NCBI RefSeq assembly: GCF_000170795.1
Contig: NZ_ABCM01000028.1
Coordinates: 1-39,318, forward strand
Direction of reading: 5' to 3'
Origin: Pedobacter sp. BAL39
GTDB taxonomy: Bacteria > Bacteroidota > Bacteroidia > Sphingobacteriales > Sphingobacteriaceae
DNA length: 39,318 nt
The notes beneath the pieces were generated by a model. That model saw only the letters and a program-made list of their open reading frames with translations. It had not been told where the DNA came from and did not search any database. This document shows, piece by piece, positions 15,776 through 25,130 of this stretch. Both the position numbers and the translations under genes were made by a program. Within the stretch, counting starts at the first letter, position 1, and each line of letters opens with the position of its first letter.

Positions 15776-17176
15776 TTAAAAAGTATTGTAACCTGGGTTC
15801 TGTGCACCTATTGCTACATTCTTCACAAACTCAGCTGCCGGAATCGGAAGGATGAAGTGGTTTTTATCGGTGATGGCCGGTTTAATCGTCAGCACGGTCT
15901 GCAATGGCAGCCGCAACAGGGCATTCCAGTCCTGGCCATCTTCAAATGCCAGATTTCGGACAGTTTCTTTATAGACTTCCATCGTCAGCTGATCCGCAGT
16001 AGTAGCATTATCTACCGCACTGAAATCTGTTACTCCGGCGTGTCCCATCACCGTTTTTAGCAGTGTTCTCACCCTTGGTAAATCTCCGCCGGAGCGTGTG
16101 ATCGCTTCCGCCTGCAGCAGGTAAATTTCCGTCAGCCTTAGCGCATAACTCACCTCGATCATCGGTCCCATATATTTAGAGATCCCATCAGCAGTGCTGC
16201 CCAGCGTACTGACCATCCAGCTGGAACGCGGGTCATTGATCAGCAGATCTTTAAATGCCTGTGTCGCAATGTACCCCGCAGTATTCCTGAAAAAGTAAGC
16301 ATCAGATTTCTGCACCTGGTTCGGTTTAGGCATCAGCCCCAGCATCACTTCTTTGCTGCTCAGTCCCTGACTACGGAAGATGTCCTGAAGATTATTCTCA
16401 AGTACATAGGGTGAATTCTGGATGATGTCTTGTGTGAGGTTAGTTACCTCCGCGTAATCGCCGGCAGCTCCGCGCATCATCAGCACCCTTGCTTTAAAGC
16501 CTTTTGCCACCCATCTGTTTAAGTAGTAGTTCGGATTGGTCAAAGGCGCATGCGCAATGGCATCGTCCAGGTCGGCAAGGATGGCATCATAACTTTCCTT
16601 TACGGTATTTCGCATTTTAGAAATGTTGTTGGTGTTTACAAATTCCAACCTCAGCATCACTCCATAACTGCTGTTAAGGTCGTAAAATTGCGCGAAGTAC
16701 CGCAGCAGATTGTAGTGACCATATGCCCTCAGCGCCCGCGCCTCCGCAAGAATCTCTGCACGTCGCGCATTTCCAAACTTCGATTCCGGCAAGGCGTTGA
16801 GCTGTTCTATCACTCCATTTGCAGCATTCACCAGATTGTAGTTTGAAGACCACAGCTCTGCAGCATTGTAATCGTTAGCGGTGATCAGGTTATTTTCTTC
16901 AAAGGGACTCACCCCATTAGACATGCGGTGGTTTCCGGCAAGCACGCTCGGAGCGGCTTCATGGTTTCCCGCCCAGAAAATGCTTGGCGTACCTCTGTCG
17001 TCACCTCCACCTGCAAAACGCAGGTAAACACCGTTTAAGGCCACTTCAGCACTTTTCTGATCTACGATCACGTTCCCCTCTACCTTCGATTGCGAAGGCA
17101 GGGCATTCAATTCCTTCTTACAGCCACTATGAAAGGCAGTCGCTACAACAATCAGGACATATATTAATCTTTTCAT
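15776..17176 (-). CDS. SusD/RagB-family outer-membrane nutrient-binding lipoprotein
   Basis: SusD-like proteins cap the SusC channel from the cell surface and deliver ligand. The 466 residues start with a lipoprotein signal (MKRLIYVLIVVATAFHSGCK, lipidated C19). SusD landmarks follow: a TPR-like N-terminal half with ALRAYGHYNLLRYFAQFYD near residue 155, and a C-terminal part with IEVSYALRLTEIYLLQAEAITRSGG and RNLAFEDGQDW. The end FILPIPAAEFVKNVAIGAQNPGY is the usual SusD finish. It is a little shorter than many glycan-binding SusD proteins. The gene starts 18 bases after susC. The ligand cannot be told from sequence, and no carbohydrate-active enzyme lies in this operon, so peptide or another substrate is possible. 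Confidence 0.93.
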   Translation of the reverse strand: MKRLIYVLIVVATAFHSGCKKELNALPSQSKVEGNVIVDQKSAEVALNGVYLRFAGGGDDRGTPSIFWAGNHEAAPSVLAGNHRMSNGVSPFEENNLITANDYNAAELWSSNYNLVNAANGVIEQLNALPESKFGNARRAEILAEARALRAYGHYNLLRYFAQFYDLNSSYGVMLRLEFVNTNNISKMRNTVKESYDAILADLDDAIAHAPLTNPNYYLNRWVAKGFKARVLMMRGAAGDYAEVTNLTQDIIQNSPYVLENNLQDIFRSQGLSSKEVMLGLMPKPNQVQKSDAYFFRNTAGYIATQAFKDLLINDPRSSWMVSTLGSTADGISKYMGPMIEVSYALRLTEIYLLQAEAITRSGGDLPRVRTLLKTVMGHAGVTDFSAVDNATTADQLTMEVYKETVRNLAFEDGQDWNALLRLPLQTVLTIKPAITDKNHFILPIPAAEFVKNVAIGAQNPGYNTF

Positions 17177-17194
17177 GGTTTGTCTTGTTAATGG

Positions 17195-20100
17195 TTAAAA
17201 GCCTAAACGCATACCGAAGGTGTAAGACCTCGTGGTTGGGTAAGTGCTGACATCCCTGCCACCACCGATCACACTTCCAGGATCATCACTCACCTCAGGA
17301 TCAGGCCCGGGATACTTTGTGATCGTGAAGAGGTTGGTAGCCGTTCCATAGACCGACAGGTTATTGATCTTCAGTCTCTGCATCCATTTGGAAGGAATGT
17401 TATAAGACAATGAAATTGACTTCAGTTTGATGTAGGAAGCATCATATACATTTGCATCCGTCAGGAATGAGGTTTCTGAAAACAGGTACCTCGGACGTTC
17501 CGAATTGGGATGCTCAGCACTGTAGTGGTCCAGCACCCTCACCCCGCGGTTTGGCAGATCAGACATGGTCATGTCACTTACATCCTTCTGATAGATCAGT
17601 TCATTACCATAAGAGAATGTAAACAAGGTCATCAGGCTAAGATTGCGGTAGGTAAGCGTGTTGGTGTAACCTCCGAAAAACTCCGGGGCTGCATTACCGA
17701 TGATGTCCTGTTTCCAGAATCCATCTTCCGCCATCTCATAAGACATGTCGCCAACGTTGACCATCGGCTGGAAATAGATGTAATAAGGAAACGCAGCTTT
17801 GTATGCCTCCAGCTGTTCCTGAGTTTTGATCACCCCTTTAGATACCCTTCCGTACAACAGACCAAGGGGCTCATCTTCCTTCACAATGCTTGTACCCAGG
17901 TTCAGCGCGTTTCTATCGGCAGGATTAGAGAACGGTCCACCATCAATGTTCAGCACCCTGGAAATGTTTCTGGAAATGTTGATGGCGCCAGTCCAGCTGA
18001 ACACTTTGCTTCTCACCAGGTCGCCATGCAGCTCAAACTCCAGACCTCTGTTTCTGATTTTTGCAATGTTGTAGATCACACTGCTATACGAAGAGCTCGG
18101 TGCCGGTGTAAGGTTCAGCAAAGCACCGTCGGTTACCTTGTTATAATACCCGAAGGTACCCCCAAGGCGGCCTTTGAAAAAGCTGAAGTCCAGTCCCAGG
18201 TCCTGCTGAGTAGTGGATTCCCATTTGATGTTGGCATTCCCCAACTGTGAAGGCACCAATGCATTGTTTCCAGCATAAGCATCTGGCGTATACAATGTTC
18301 TCCACAGGTGATCGCCAATATTTTGTGTACCTGTACGTCCGGCACTTGCACGCAGTTTCAGTTCATCAAGCCATTTTACATCTTTCAGAAAATTCTCCTG
18401 TGAAATTCTCCAGCCAACAGCTCCTGATGGAAAATAACCCACCTGATTGCCCGGGCCAAATTTGGAGGAGGCATCAGACCTGCCGGTAAATGTCAGCAGG
18501 TATTTATCCATCAGCACATAGTTTGCGCGCACATAAAATGAGAGCAACGAACTTTGACTTAAAGGGTTGGCTCCTGATACAGAAACCGGAACTGCAGCCG
18601 AGCTGAGGTTATTCAGAAAATTATCGTCAGGATACCCCCTTCCTGTTGCAGAAAAGTAATCGGATTTGTTCTTCTCCCAGGATGTTCCCGCAAGAACAGT
18701 CAGCCGGTGATCCTCATTAAATTCCTTGTTCCAGGTGAGTGTGTTTTCGATGAAAGTGCTCAGGAAGTTGGAGTTCGACTGTGATCCCAATCCACCCTGT
18801 GTATCCTCCCTACCGTAAAAACCGCCCACTTCTACGTAACTGGGTACGTAGTTGAGCTGATTGTAGGCGCGGAAGTTTGCCGACACGGTGCTCTTGAATT
18901 TCAATTCGTTCAGTATGTCGTATTCTGCAGACAGGGAGCCCATGAGGGAGTAGTCTTTACCGCGGTTCGTTCCTGAAGCTACAGCCAGCGGATTCTGGAA
19001 TCCTCTGTAATCCGTATTCAGCAAGCCTAAGCTCGCATACGTACCATCCTCATTGTAAGGGGAAAATGTTGGAGGCGCTGTTAAGGCCTGTCCGTAGATG
19101 CCATTGGTGATGTTGTTGGTCGTGAAACCGTAGTTCAGGTTGGTGATCACACGGAAACGCTGACTGATCTCATTATCAAGGTTGATCTTTCCGGAGATCC
19201 TGTTAAAATCCGTACCGATGAGGGTACCATCCTGTTTAGTGTAGTTCAATGAAGTATAATAACGTGAACCAGCACCGCCCCCACTAACGGAAACATCGGC
19301 ATTTTGTGTGAAACCGGTTCTCAACACCAGGCCCACCCAGTCTGTGTTTGCCGTACCAAAAAAGGCAGGATCATTGATGATGCCCAAAGCCCTTAAGGCA
19401 GCAGTTGTGGTTAATGGCAAACCTAACCTGGTACGCTCAGCGATGTAATTGGTAGAAGCTTCCTTTAAAGCGGACTTATACTGGTCTGCATTTAACACCT
19501 GCTCTTTTACCGGTTTGTTTACGCCTACATAATAGTTGACGTTCAATTGTGGTTTGCTGTTGAGCTTTCCTTTTTTGGTGGTGATGATCACCACGCCGTT
19601 AGCGGCTTTGGAACCATATATCGCCGTAGCGGAAGCATCCTTCAGAATGTCTATACTTTCAATATCCGAGATGTTTAAACCGGACAGGTTGTTTAACCCT
19701 CTGGAAAAAGCACCGGATACACTGTTATTGAAGTCTTCTCCATAGTTCGCCGCTTCCACAGGATTGACAATGTCCGACTGGCTGTTGATGTAATTGTTGG
19801 TCACCACGGTAGGTATCCCATCAATCACATACAGTGGATCATTTGTCCCCAGAAGCGAAGCCCCGCCCCTGATGCGGATGCGCACTGCTCCGCCAGGTGA
19901 TCCATCTGCTTTTACCACCTGTACCCCTGCAGCTTTACCGGCAAGCGCATTGTCTACGCTCATAAAGGGCACATCCTTCACCTCATTCACATTTACAGAA
20001 GCTACAGAGCCTGTAAGGTCTTTTCTTCGGGTGCTGCCATAACCCACAATCACCAGGTCGTTGAGTTTATTGAGCTCCGGCACCAGCGTTACGGTCATGT

Positions 20101-20695
20101 TCTGCTGCACCCTGATCTCCTTGGAAACGTAGCCCACAAAAGAAAATACAAGCACCGTGTTCTCGTTAGGCACACTGAGCTTAAACCGTCCGTCAGCTCC
20201 CGTAACGATCACCTTATTGCTGCCTTTGATCTTGACGCTGACTGCTGAAATCGGCCGCCCTTCTTCATCGAGAACACGGCCATTGATATCAATATCAAGC
20301 AGCTTATCGGCAAGAACTTCCAGAAAGGAAGGCTCCTTCTCCTTTAGGACGATGCTCCTGTTGAGCTGCACGATGTAGGTTACAGACTCATTTTTCAGGC
20401 AACGCCTTAAAACCTCGTCAATGGAGGCATTTTTAAAATCAACATCAATGATGTTGGAATCGTCAATCAGCCGGTCGGGGTAAAGAATGCGGTAGCCCGT
20501 TTGTTTTTTCACTTCACTGAACACCTGCTCCAGGCTTACATTTTTCCTGGTAAAAGTAACCTGCTGTGCATAGCTGCCTGCACTCACCTGCATGATGGTC
20601 GCAATAAGTAGTAGTATAGTTAATTTCATAACCAGCAGGATTTTATGCGTATAGCCCAAGGGCGCATACACCTTTTTAGTATAATTTTTATACAT
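17195..20695 (-). CDS. SusC/RagA-family TonB-dependent transporter with STN signalling domain
   Basis: This 1166-residue outer-membrane channel has an inner-membrane export signal (residues about 21-43, ending VSAGSYAQ). An STN (secretin/TonB short N-terminal) domain spans about 45-118 and a carboxypeptidase-regulatory-like beta domain 136-210 (INGRVLDEEGRPISAVSVKIKG). The SusC linker LNDLVIVGYGSTRRKDLTGSV precedes the plug (about 215-370, with VRIRIRGGASLLGTNDPLYVIDG and DASATAIYGSKAANGVVIITT) and a beta-barrel ending RSYTFGMRLGF. The STN domain is the part that contacts FecR-type anti-sigma factors, and the gene lies 220 bases downstream of fecR. I chose the ATG at 20695; the frame extends to a TTG at 20734. 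susD follows after 18 bases. Confidence 0.95.
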   Translation of the reverse strand: MYKNYTKKVYAPLGYTHKILLVMKLTILLLIATIMQVSAGSYAQQVTFTRKNVSLEQVFSEVKKQTGYRILYPDRLIDDSNIIDVDFKNASIDEVLRRCLKNESVTYIVQLNRSIVLKEKEPSFLEVLADKLLDIDINGRVLDEEGRPISAVSVKIKGSNKVIVTGADGRFKLSVPNENTVLVFSFVGYVSKEIRVQQNMTVTLVPELNKLNDLVIVGYGSTRRKDLTGSVASVNVNEVKDVPFMSVDNALAGKAAGVQVVKADGSPGGAVRIRIRGGASLLGTNDPLYVIDGIPTVVTNNYINSQSDIVNPVEAANYGEDFNNSVSGAFSRGLNNLSGLNISDIESIDILKDASATAIYGSKAANGVVIITTKKGKLNSKPQLNVNYYVGVNKPVKEQVLNADQYKSALKEASTNYIAERTRLGLPLTTTAALRALGIINDPAFFGTANTDWVGLVLRTGFTQNADVSVSGGGAGSRYYTSLNYTKQDGTLIGTDFNRISGKINLDNEISQRFRVITNLNYGFTTNNITNGIYGQALTAPPTFSPYNEDGTYASLGLLNTDYRGFQNPLAVASGTNRGKDYSLMGSLSAEYDILNELKFKSTVSANFRAYNQLNYVPSYVEVGGFYGREDTQGGLGSQSNSNFLSTFIENTLTWNKEFNEDHRLTVLAGTSWEKNKSDYFSATGRGYPDDNFLNNLSSAAVPVSVSGANPLSQSSLLSFYVRANYVLMDKYLLTFTGRSDASSKFGPGNQVGYFPSGAVGWRISQENFLKDVKWLDELKLRASAGRTGTQNIGDHLWRTLYTPDAYAGNNALVPSQLGNANIKWESTTQQDLGLDFSFFKGRLGGTFGYYNKVTDGALLNLTPAPSSSYSSVIYNIAKIRNRGLEFELHGDLVRSKVFSWTGAINISRNISRVLNIDGGPFSNPADRNALNLGTSIVKEDEPLGLLYGRVSKGVIKTQEQLEAYKAAFPYYIYFQPMVNVGDMSYEMAEDGFWKQDIIGNAAPEFFGGYTNTLTYRNLSLMTLFTFSYGNELIYQKDVSDMTMSDLPNRGVRVLDHYSAEHPNSERPRYLFSETSFLTDANVYDASYIKLKSISLSYNIPSKWMQRLKINNLSVYGTATNLFTITKYPGPDPEVSDDPGSVIGGGRDVSTYPTTRSYTFGMRLGF

Positions 20696-20915
20696 TTGAA
20701 TGTCTGTTAATTCCTTAAATAATTGTTTGTGCAATAGTTTTCGGTCGGTCAGATATGTTACAGGAACTCCGACTGGTACTCGGGGTTCTTTTGTATCTGA
20801 TCATCTGCATTCCTGCTAGGGGTCGTTCTTGTAGATTTTCTTCATGTTGTTATTGGTTTAGGTTAAGTAAATGGCCTTTTTATTGGTTCTGGCCTGAGTT
20901 GATATGCACGATGGC

Positions 20916-22058
20916 TTACTTCATCACGAAGATTTTTCTGCCCTCCATTCTAAAATGTACTTTTTCGGTCAGGGCCAGTGTGGTGAGCACTTCAGACACC
21001 TTTCCATATTTCGAGACGCTGCCGCCAAACGTTTCATGGCCGATCTGGTCATCCATAAAGATGACCTCCACATCATACCAGCGCGCAATCTTGCGCATGA
21101 TCGTGCTGAGCTCCGCATTCCGGAACGCAAACTCGCCGTTTTTCCAGTCTATTGCTGAGCTGACGTCGACCTCCTGTTTTCTGATGCCTGCTGTGCTGAC
21201 TGCCGACTGCTCCCCAGGTGCGAGCAGGGCTTCTTTACCTCCGGAACTGACCTGTACGCTACCTTCCAGCAACGTGGTCGTTGTTGATGGTTCGTTGTTG
21301 TAGCTATTCACATTGAAATGGGTACCCAACACTTTGACTTCCTGCCCTGCAGTCCTGACAATAAATGCTTGTGTGGTACGATGAGCCACCTCAAAATAGG
21401 CCTCACCGGTCAACTCTACTGTGCGTGGTTTCAACTTACCGAAGACCGCCGGAAACCGGATGGACGATGCTGCATTCAGCCACACCCTGGTCCCGTCAGG
21501 CAGGTTCACCTGGTATTGCCCTCCGTTAGGTGTCTGTATCGTATTTAATCCGTGATCATATCGGTCTTCTCCGTCGGCAATGGTGTACACCAGCTGACCA
21601 TCTTTGGTTTTCAGGATGGACATCCCTTTTTCACTGTTCAGGACGCCGTTACCGCTACCGTTCAGGACGATCTGTTTGCCATTGGAAAGTGTAAGAACCG
21701 CCTTGTTGCCACCTGGTGGCAGGTCCGTTTTCGCAAAACCATAAGGATCATTCCCCGGGGCACCACCGTATATACCGTAAAGCACCGCAGTCAGCAAGCC
21801 GACAAATAGCACAGCCGCAGCAGCCACCTGCCTTGACCTGCTCCAGAAAGAAACCACAACGGCCGGTTTGATGTGCCTGTTCAGCTGTTCTGTAAGCCGC
21901 ATGAAAACAGCATCCTTTGGCCCCATCTCTTCGGCATCCCATTCCGAGCCTGCTTTTTGAAATTCGTTAAAGTAGCGGTTGTATAAAGCAATCTCCTGAT
22001 CACTGGCCATACCATCACTGACTTTCTGCACCAAACTGACGAACTGTTCTCTTTCCAT
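20916..22058 (-). CDS. FecR-family anti-sigma factor (with DUF4974 C-domain)
   Basis: FecR proteins span the inner membrane, hold the partner ECF sigma factor, and are released by the STN domain of the cognate TonB-dependent transporter. The 380 residues show a cytoplasmic sigma-binding region (1-70), one membrane segment (about 78-96, VAAAAVLFVGLLTAVLYGIY), a periplasmic FecR domain (about 170-265, QTPNGGQYQVNLPDGTRVWLNAASS) and a DUF4974 STN-like domain (about 305-378, FRNAELSTIMRKIARWYDVEV and SEVLTTLALTEKVHF). The ATG at 22058 (MEREQFVSLV) is preferred over an upstream GTG at 22085. Sigma factor gene upstream and susC downstream make a complete signalling set. Confidence 0.93.
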   Translation of the reverse strand: MEREQFVSLVQKVSDGMASDQEIALYNRYFNEFQKAGSEWDAEEMGPKDAVFMRLTEQLNRHIKPAVVVSFWSRSRQVAAAAVLFVGLLTAVLYGIYGGAPGNDPYGFAKTDLPPGGNKAVLTLSNGKQIVLNGSGNGVLNSEKGMSILKTKDGQLVYTIADGEDRYDHGLNTIQTPNGGQYQVNLPDGTRVWLNAASSIRFPAVFGKLKPRTVELTGEAYFEVAHRTTQAFIVRTAGQEVKVLGTHFNVNSYNNEPSTTTTLLEGSVQVSSGGKEALLAPGEQSAVSTAGIRKQEVDVSSAIDWKNGEFAFRNAELSTIMRKIARWYDVEVIFMDDQIGHETFGGSVSKYGKVSEVLTTLALTEKVHFRMEGRKIFVMK

Positions 22059-22192
22059 TTTACGGGCTTTATAACAGTAAGGCACTGCTCAGACAGGCAG
22101 CACCCACGCCAGTTGAAAAAAAATATTATTTTTTTGAAAATCTTTAGCGGAACTGCTGAAAAGAAGTATGATTTGACAGCGCAGTACCCTGG

Positions 22193-22765
22193 TCAGACCA
22201 GCAGGCTGAAAAAAATGGAGAACCTGCCCAGGTCCAGTTTCAGCTTTTTCAAGCCTTTATTGATCTGGTTTTCGACGGTCTTTTCTGATATGCCCAGGCG
22301 GATGGCGATGTCCTTGTTGCTCAGGTGTTCATTTCTGCTCAGCTGAAAAACCTCGCGGCATCGTGCCGGCAGCTCTTCCACAAAGCGGTCTATGATCTCT
22401 TTCAATTCTTTTACTTCCAGGGTTTCATCGGGAAAAGCTGTATCCAGCTCTATTTTTGGGATCCGCAGGTAGAAAGACTCGCGTACTTTGCCGTTCCGGA
22501 TATAATTGGCCACCTTATATTTCACTGCTACCTGCAGATAGGCTTTTAAGGAGCGTACCTGCAGGTCTGCCCGGTGTTCCCATACCCAGATAAACACCTC
22601 CTGTAAAACATCCAGACATAAATCCTCATCTTTCAGGACATTAAAGGCGGACCGGTACAGTATTGACCAGTAACGTTCATAGATTTCGTTAAATGCCGCG
22701 TCATCCTTTTTCATCAGAATGACCAAATCCTGATCACTATATCCGCCGTAAGCAGTCATATTCAT
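22193..22765 (-). CDS. ECF RNA polymerase sigma factor (FecI-like)
   Basis: This 190-residue sigma-70 ECF factor has region 2 at about residues 22-90 (FNEIYERYWSILYRSAFNVLKDEDLCLDVLQEVFIWVWEH, part of the core-binding and -10 helices). Region 4 spans about 125-175, with the helix-turn-helix SNKDIAIRLGISEKTVENQI. Its position 134 bases ahead of fecR and the SusC STN domain define a transporter-controlled regulon. By analogy it turns on the operon when ligand binds. The start is the ATG at 22765, with a second at 22759. A small palindrome (CTGGTCAGACCAG, 22189-22201) overlaps the stop codon. Confidence 0.93.
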   Translation of the reverse strand: MNMTAYGGYSDQDLVILMKKDDAAFNEIYERYWSILYRSAFNVLKDEDLCLDVLQEVFIWVWEHRADLQVRSLKAYLQVAVKYKVANYIRNGKVRESFYLRIPKIELDTAFPDETLEVKELKEIIDRFVEELPARCREVFQLSRNEHLSNKDIAIRLGISEKTVENQINKGLKKLKLDLGRFSIFFSLLV

Positions 22766-22826
22766 TTATCCCCGCCTAAAACTAGCAAATTTTAAAGCGA
22801 TTTCTAAAAAAACGGCATAAAAAACG

Positions 22827-24962
22827 TTATCCGGTGTAGTCCAGGATTTTTTCCATCAGGTCTGACTCCGAAAAAGGCTTGACAATGTAGTCATTCAAGC
22901 CTGAAGACATATAAATTGCATGAGATTCACTGGAAATTTGTCCGGTAATGGCAATAACGGGCATATTCGCTTTCTTAAGGTCATCCATCCTGCGAATTTG
23001 CTTCGTCAGCTCAAGACCATCCATCACTGGCATCTGAATATCTGTTAAGACCATATCGTAAGCCCTGCCTTTCAACATCTCCAATGCCTCATGCCCATCG
23101 CTCGCAGTATCGTAACTGATACCGAGTTTCTTAAATATCATCTTGATCACCAACAGGTTCATATCAGAATCATCCACCACCAACAGATGAATTTCCTTAA
23201 ATCGGTCACTGCTCAGCAGCGGCGTCTGCTCATTCACGGTATCCTCGGTATCCTTTACAGCGATAGCGTAGGGCAGCTCGATGTGAAAGGCAGTACCCTT
23301 ATTCAGGGTACTCTCTACATGGATGTTACCCTTGTGTAACTCTACCAGCTTTTTACTAATGGGAAGGCCCAGTCCGGATCCCTTTTGCCAGTCTATGCGT
23401 TTTGAATTGATCACCTGCGAAAACTCGTTAAAGATGGTCGGCAGGTTTTCCGCTGCAATGCCAATGCCGGTATCGGTCACACTGATCAACAGGATGGCCT
23501 GCTCATGATCATTCCTTTTCACATTCACCGCAACACTTACCTTTCCTTTATCCGTAAACTTGATGGCGTTCGCAATCAGGTTCATTACGATCTGCTTCAG
23601 GCGGTATGGATCGCCATACAGCAGCAGGTCCGGGGCATCTTCATCTAACAACTCCAGTGTCAGTTTTTTCTGATCCGCGAGCACTTTCGCCGTATCCCTG
23701 AGTTCCCTTAGGACACGTTTGTACTTGAAAGGTGTTTTTGCCAGCGACAGTTTTCCGGTCTCCAGTCTGGAGAAGTCAAGCACCTCGTTTACTGCCGACA
23801 GCAGCATGGACGAGGAGTTATCCAGCAGCTTTGACATTGCGCGCTGGTCGTCGTTCAAAGGTGTCGATTTCAGCTGCTCAGAAACGCCGATGATGGCGTT
23901 CAGCGGCGTACGCATCTCATGACTGATACTGGTAAAAAAACGGGATTTACTGATGACCTGTTCTTTCACCTGCAGGTTGGCTTTCAATGTTTTATTATAA
24001 GAACGATACAACTGCAACAGCAGTAAGATGATCGCAATGTAGGCCAGTATGCTCAGGCTAAAGTTAACCTGACGTGATTTATCGATATTTTCCAGGGAAT
24101 GCTCCGCATTATTCTTGATGGCTTCCTGTTCCTGATCGGCCGCAGCACGTTCTCTTGTCCGAAACTCCAGAAACAGCTGCTGGATGTTTTTGAAGATCCC
24201 CTCATTAAGGTTCAAAACCGCCTGCTCCTTATTTGTCAACTGTTTTTTATTCTTTTTGAGGTCGTCAAAAAGTTTTGCATAAAAGGCGCGGATCTTTTCC
24301 TGCTCTTGCTGGGCAGAAGAACTGACGTCAGTACCTCTTTGCTCATAGGTTACCTCCGTATGCACTGTTTTCACCGAGTCCTTGGCTTGTTCTTTATTGA
24401 CAATTGCATTTTTCAGGCGTTTGAAAAAACGTTCCTTTTTTACTTCCGGTTCTTTCCTTACCTCTTCCACCTTCACCGTCTTCTTTAACACCTTGTTGGG
24501 ATAAGACTTGAACTCAGGAACATTAGGGGTGATTTTCATCAGCTCTACTTCTGTATTGACGTTGGTCAGGGAATCCGTTAGTCTTTTGATCTGACTGTAC
24601 AACTTCAGCTGTCCTTTTTTATGCGCCAGTCCAGCCTTAATTTCCCCTGAAAGGCTTTGCTCCTCGTTGCGATACAAATCCTCCAGCAGATGGGCTGCAA
24701 GCCTGACCTCCCGGGCGTATTTTTTAAAATAAAGGGTGTCCCACGCCGTGGTGTAAAGCCGGAAATCATTTTCCGCCGCCTGCAAACAAAGGGTAATGCT
24801 ATCCAGAACTGCAATCTTCCGGCTATTCCTGTCCATTCCATGTATGCTGGTTACCAATGCACCCTGTTCAGTCCGTTGCAGGTAAGAATTCCTCAACAGC
24901 AATGCAATGAACAATAAGATGATGGCAGAAATGATGATAAAAGAACGTTGTTTGAATTTCAT
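22827..24962 (-). CDS. Membrane hybrid sensor histidine kinase/response regulator
   Basis: The 711 residues contain membrane segments at about 7-25 and 302-319 enclosing a roughly 275-residue extracytoplasmic sensor. This sensor is highly charged, lysine-rich and largely helical, with coiled-coil stretches and no domain I recognise. Inside the cell come a dimerisation domain with H348 (SISHEMRTPLNAIIG), an ATPase domain (N box NLIANAIKFTD at 461, DTGIGI, GSGLGLPIS) and a receiver domain (591-710) with D597/D598 and phospho-acceptor D641 (LTDIQMPVMDG). There is no DNA-binding domain, so output needs a phosphotransfer partner elsewhere. It ends 61 bases before the sigma gene on the same strand, so it might read through into the SusCD operon, but it has its own candidate promoter. 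Confidence 0.92.
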   Translation of the reverse strand: MKFKQRSFIIISAIILLFIALLLRNSYLQRTEQGALVTSIHGMDRNSRKIAVLDSITLCLQAAENDFRLYTTAWDTLYFKKYAREVRLAAHLLEDLYRNEEQSLSGEIKAGLAHKKGQLKLYSQIKRLTDSLTNVNTEVELMKITPNVPEFKSYPNKVLKKTVKVEEVRKEPEVKKERFFKRLKNAIVNKEQAKDSVKTVHTEVTYEQRGTDVSSSAQQEQEKIRAFYAKLFDDLKKNKKQLTNKEQAVLNLNEGIFKNIQQLFLEFRTRERAAADQEQEAIKNNAEHSLENIDKSRQVNFSLSILAYIAIILLLLQLYRSYNKTLKANLQVKEQVISKSRFFTSISHEMRTPLNAIIGVSEQLKSTPLNDDQRAMSKLLDNSSSMLLSAVNEVLDFSRLETGKLSLAKTPFKYKRVLRELRDTAKVLADQKKLTLELLDEDAPDLLLYGDPYRLKQIVMNLIANAIKFTDKGKVSVAVNVKRNDHEQAILLISVTDTGIGIAAENLPTIFNEFSQVINSKRIDWQKGSGLGLPISKKLVELHKGNIHVESTLNKGTAFHIELPYAIAVKDTEDTVNEQTPLLSSDRFKEIHLLVVDDSDMNLLVIKMIFKKLGISYDTASDGHEALEMLKGRAYDMVLTDIQMPVMDGLELTKQIRRMDDLKKANMPVIAITGQISSESHAIYMSSGLNDYIVKPFSESDLMEKILDYTG

Positions 24963-24978
24963 TAACGGGAAAACTAGA

Positions 24979-25008
24979 CAAATTTATTTGGTTATAACAG
25001 ACGATCAA
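24979..25008 (-). promoter_or_regulatory. Candidate promoter of the hybrid kinase gene
   Basis: On the minus strand TTG (25008-25006), 19 bases, then TAAATTTG (24986-24979) fits the -33/-7 pattern of Bacteroidota. The predicted start of transcription is only about 10 bases before the ATG at 24962. Confidence 0.45.
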
Positions 25009-25130
25009 TTGAATTGATTATCAAGGAGCTTAATCGGTAGCAAAGGTAAACATTATTCTTAAAAACTCTAAGCCACATTTCCGGTATGGACCTGATGTGA
25101 CATCATTTTTACTTGTTGACAGAATATCAA

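Noticed and set aside
17510..18250. 246-codon open frame on the plus strand inside susC
   Set aside because: Antisense to the beta-barrel coding region and without family features.
20755..21303. 182-codon open frame on the plus strand across the susC-fecR gap
   Set aside because: Mostly antisense to fecR. The gap part has no promoter or ribosome-binding signal, and the translation looks random.
22116..22135. A-run/T-run inverted repeat between the sigma and fecR genes
   Set aside because: It pairs only A with T, has no GC-rich stem, and sits inside an operon, so it does not look like a terminator.
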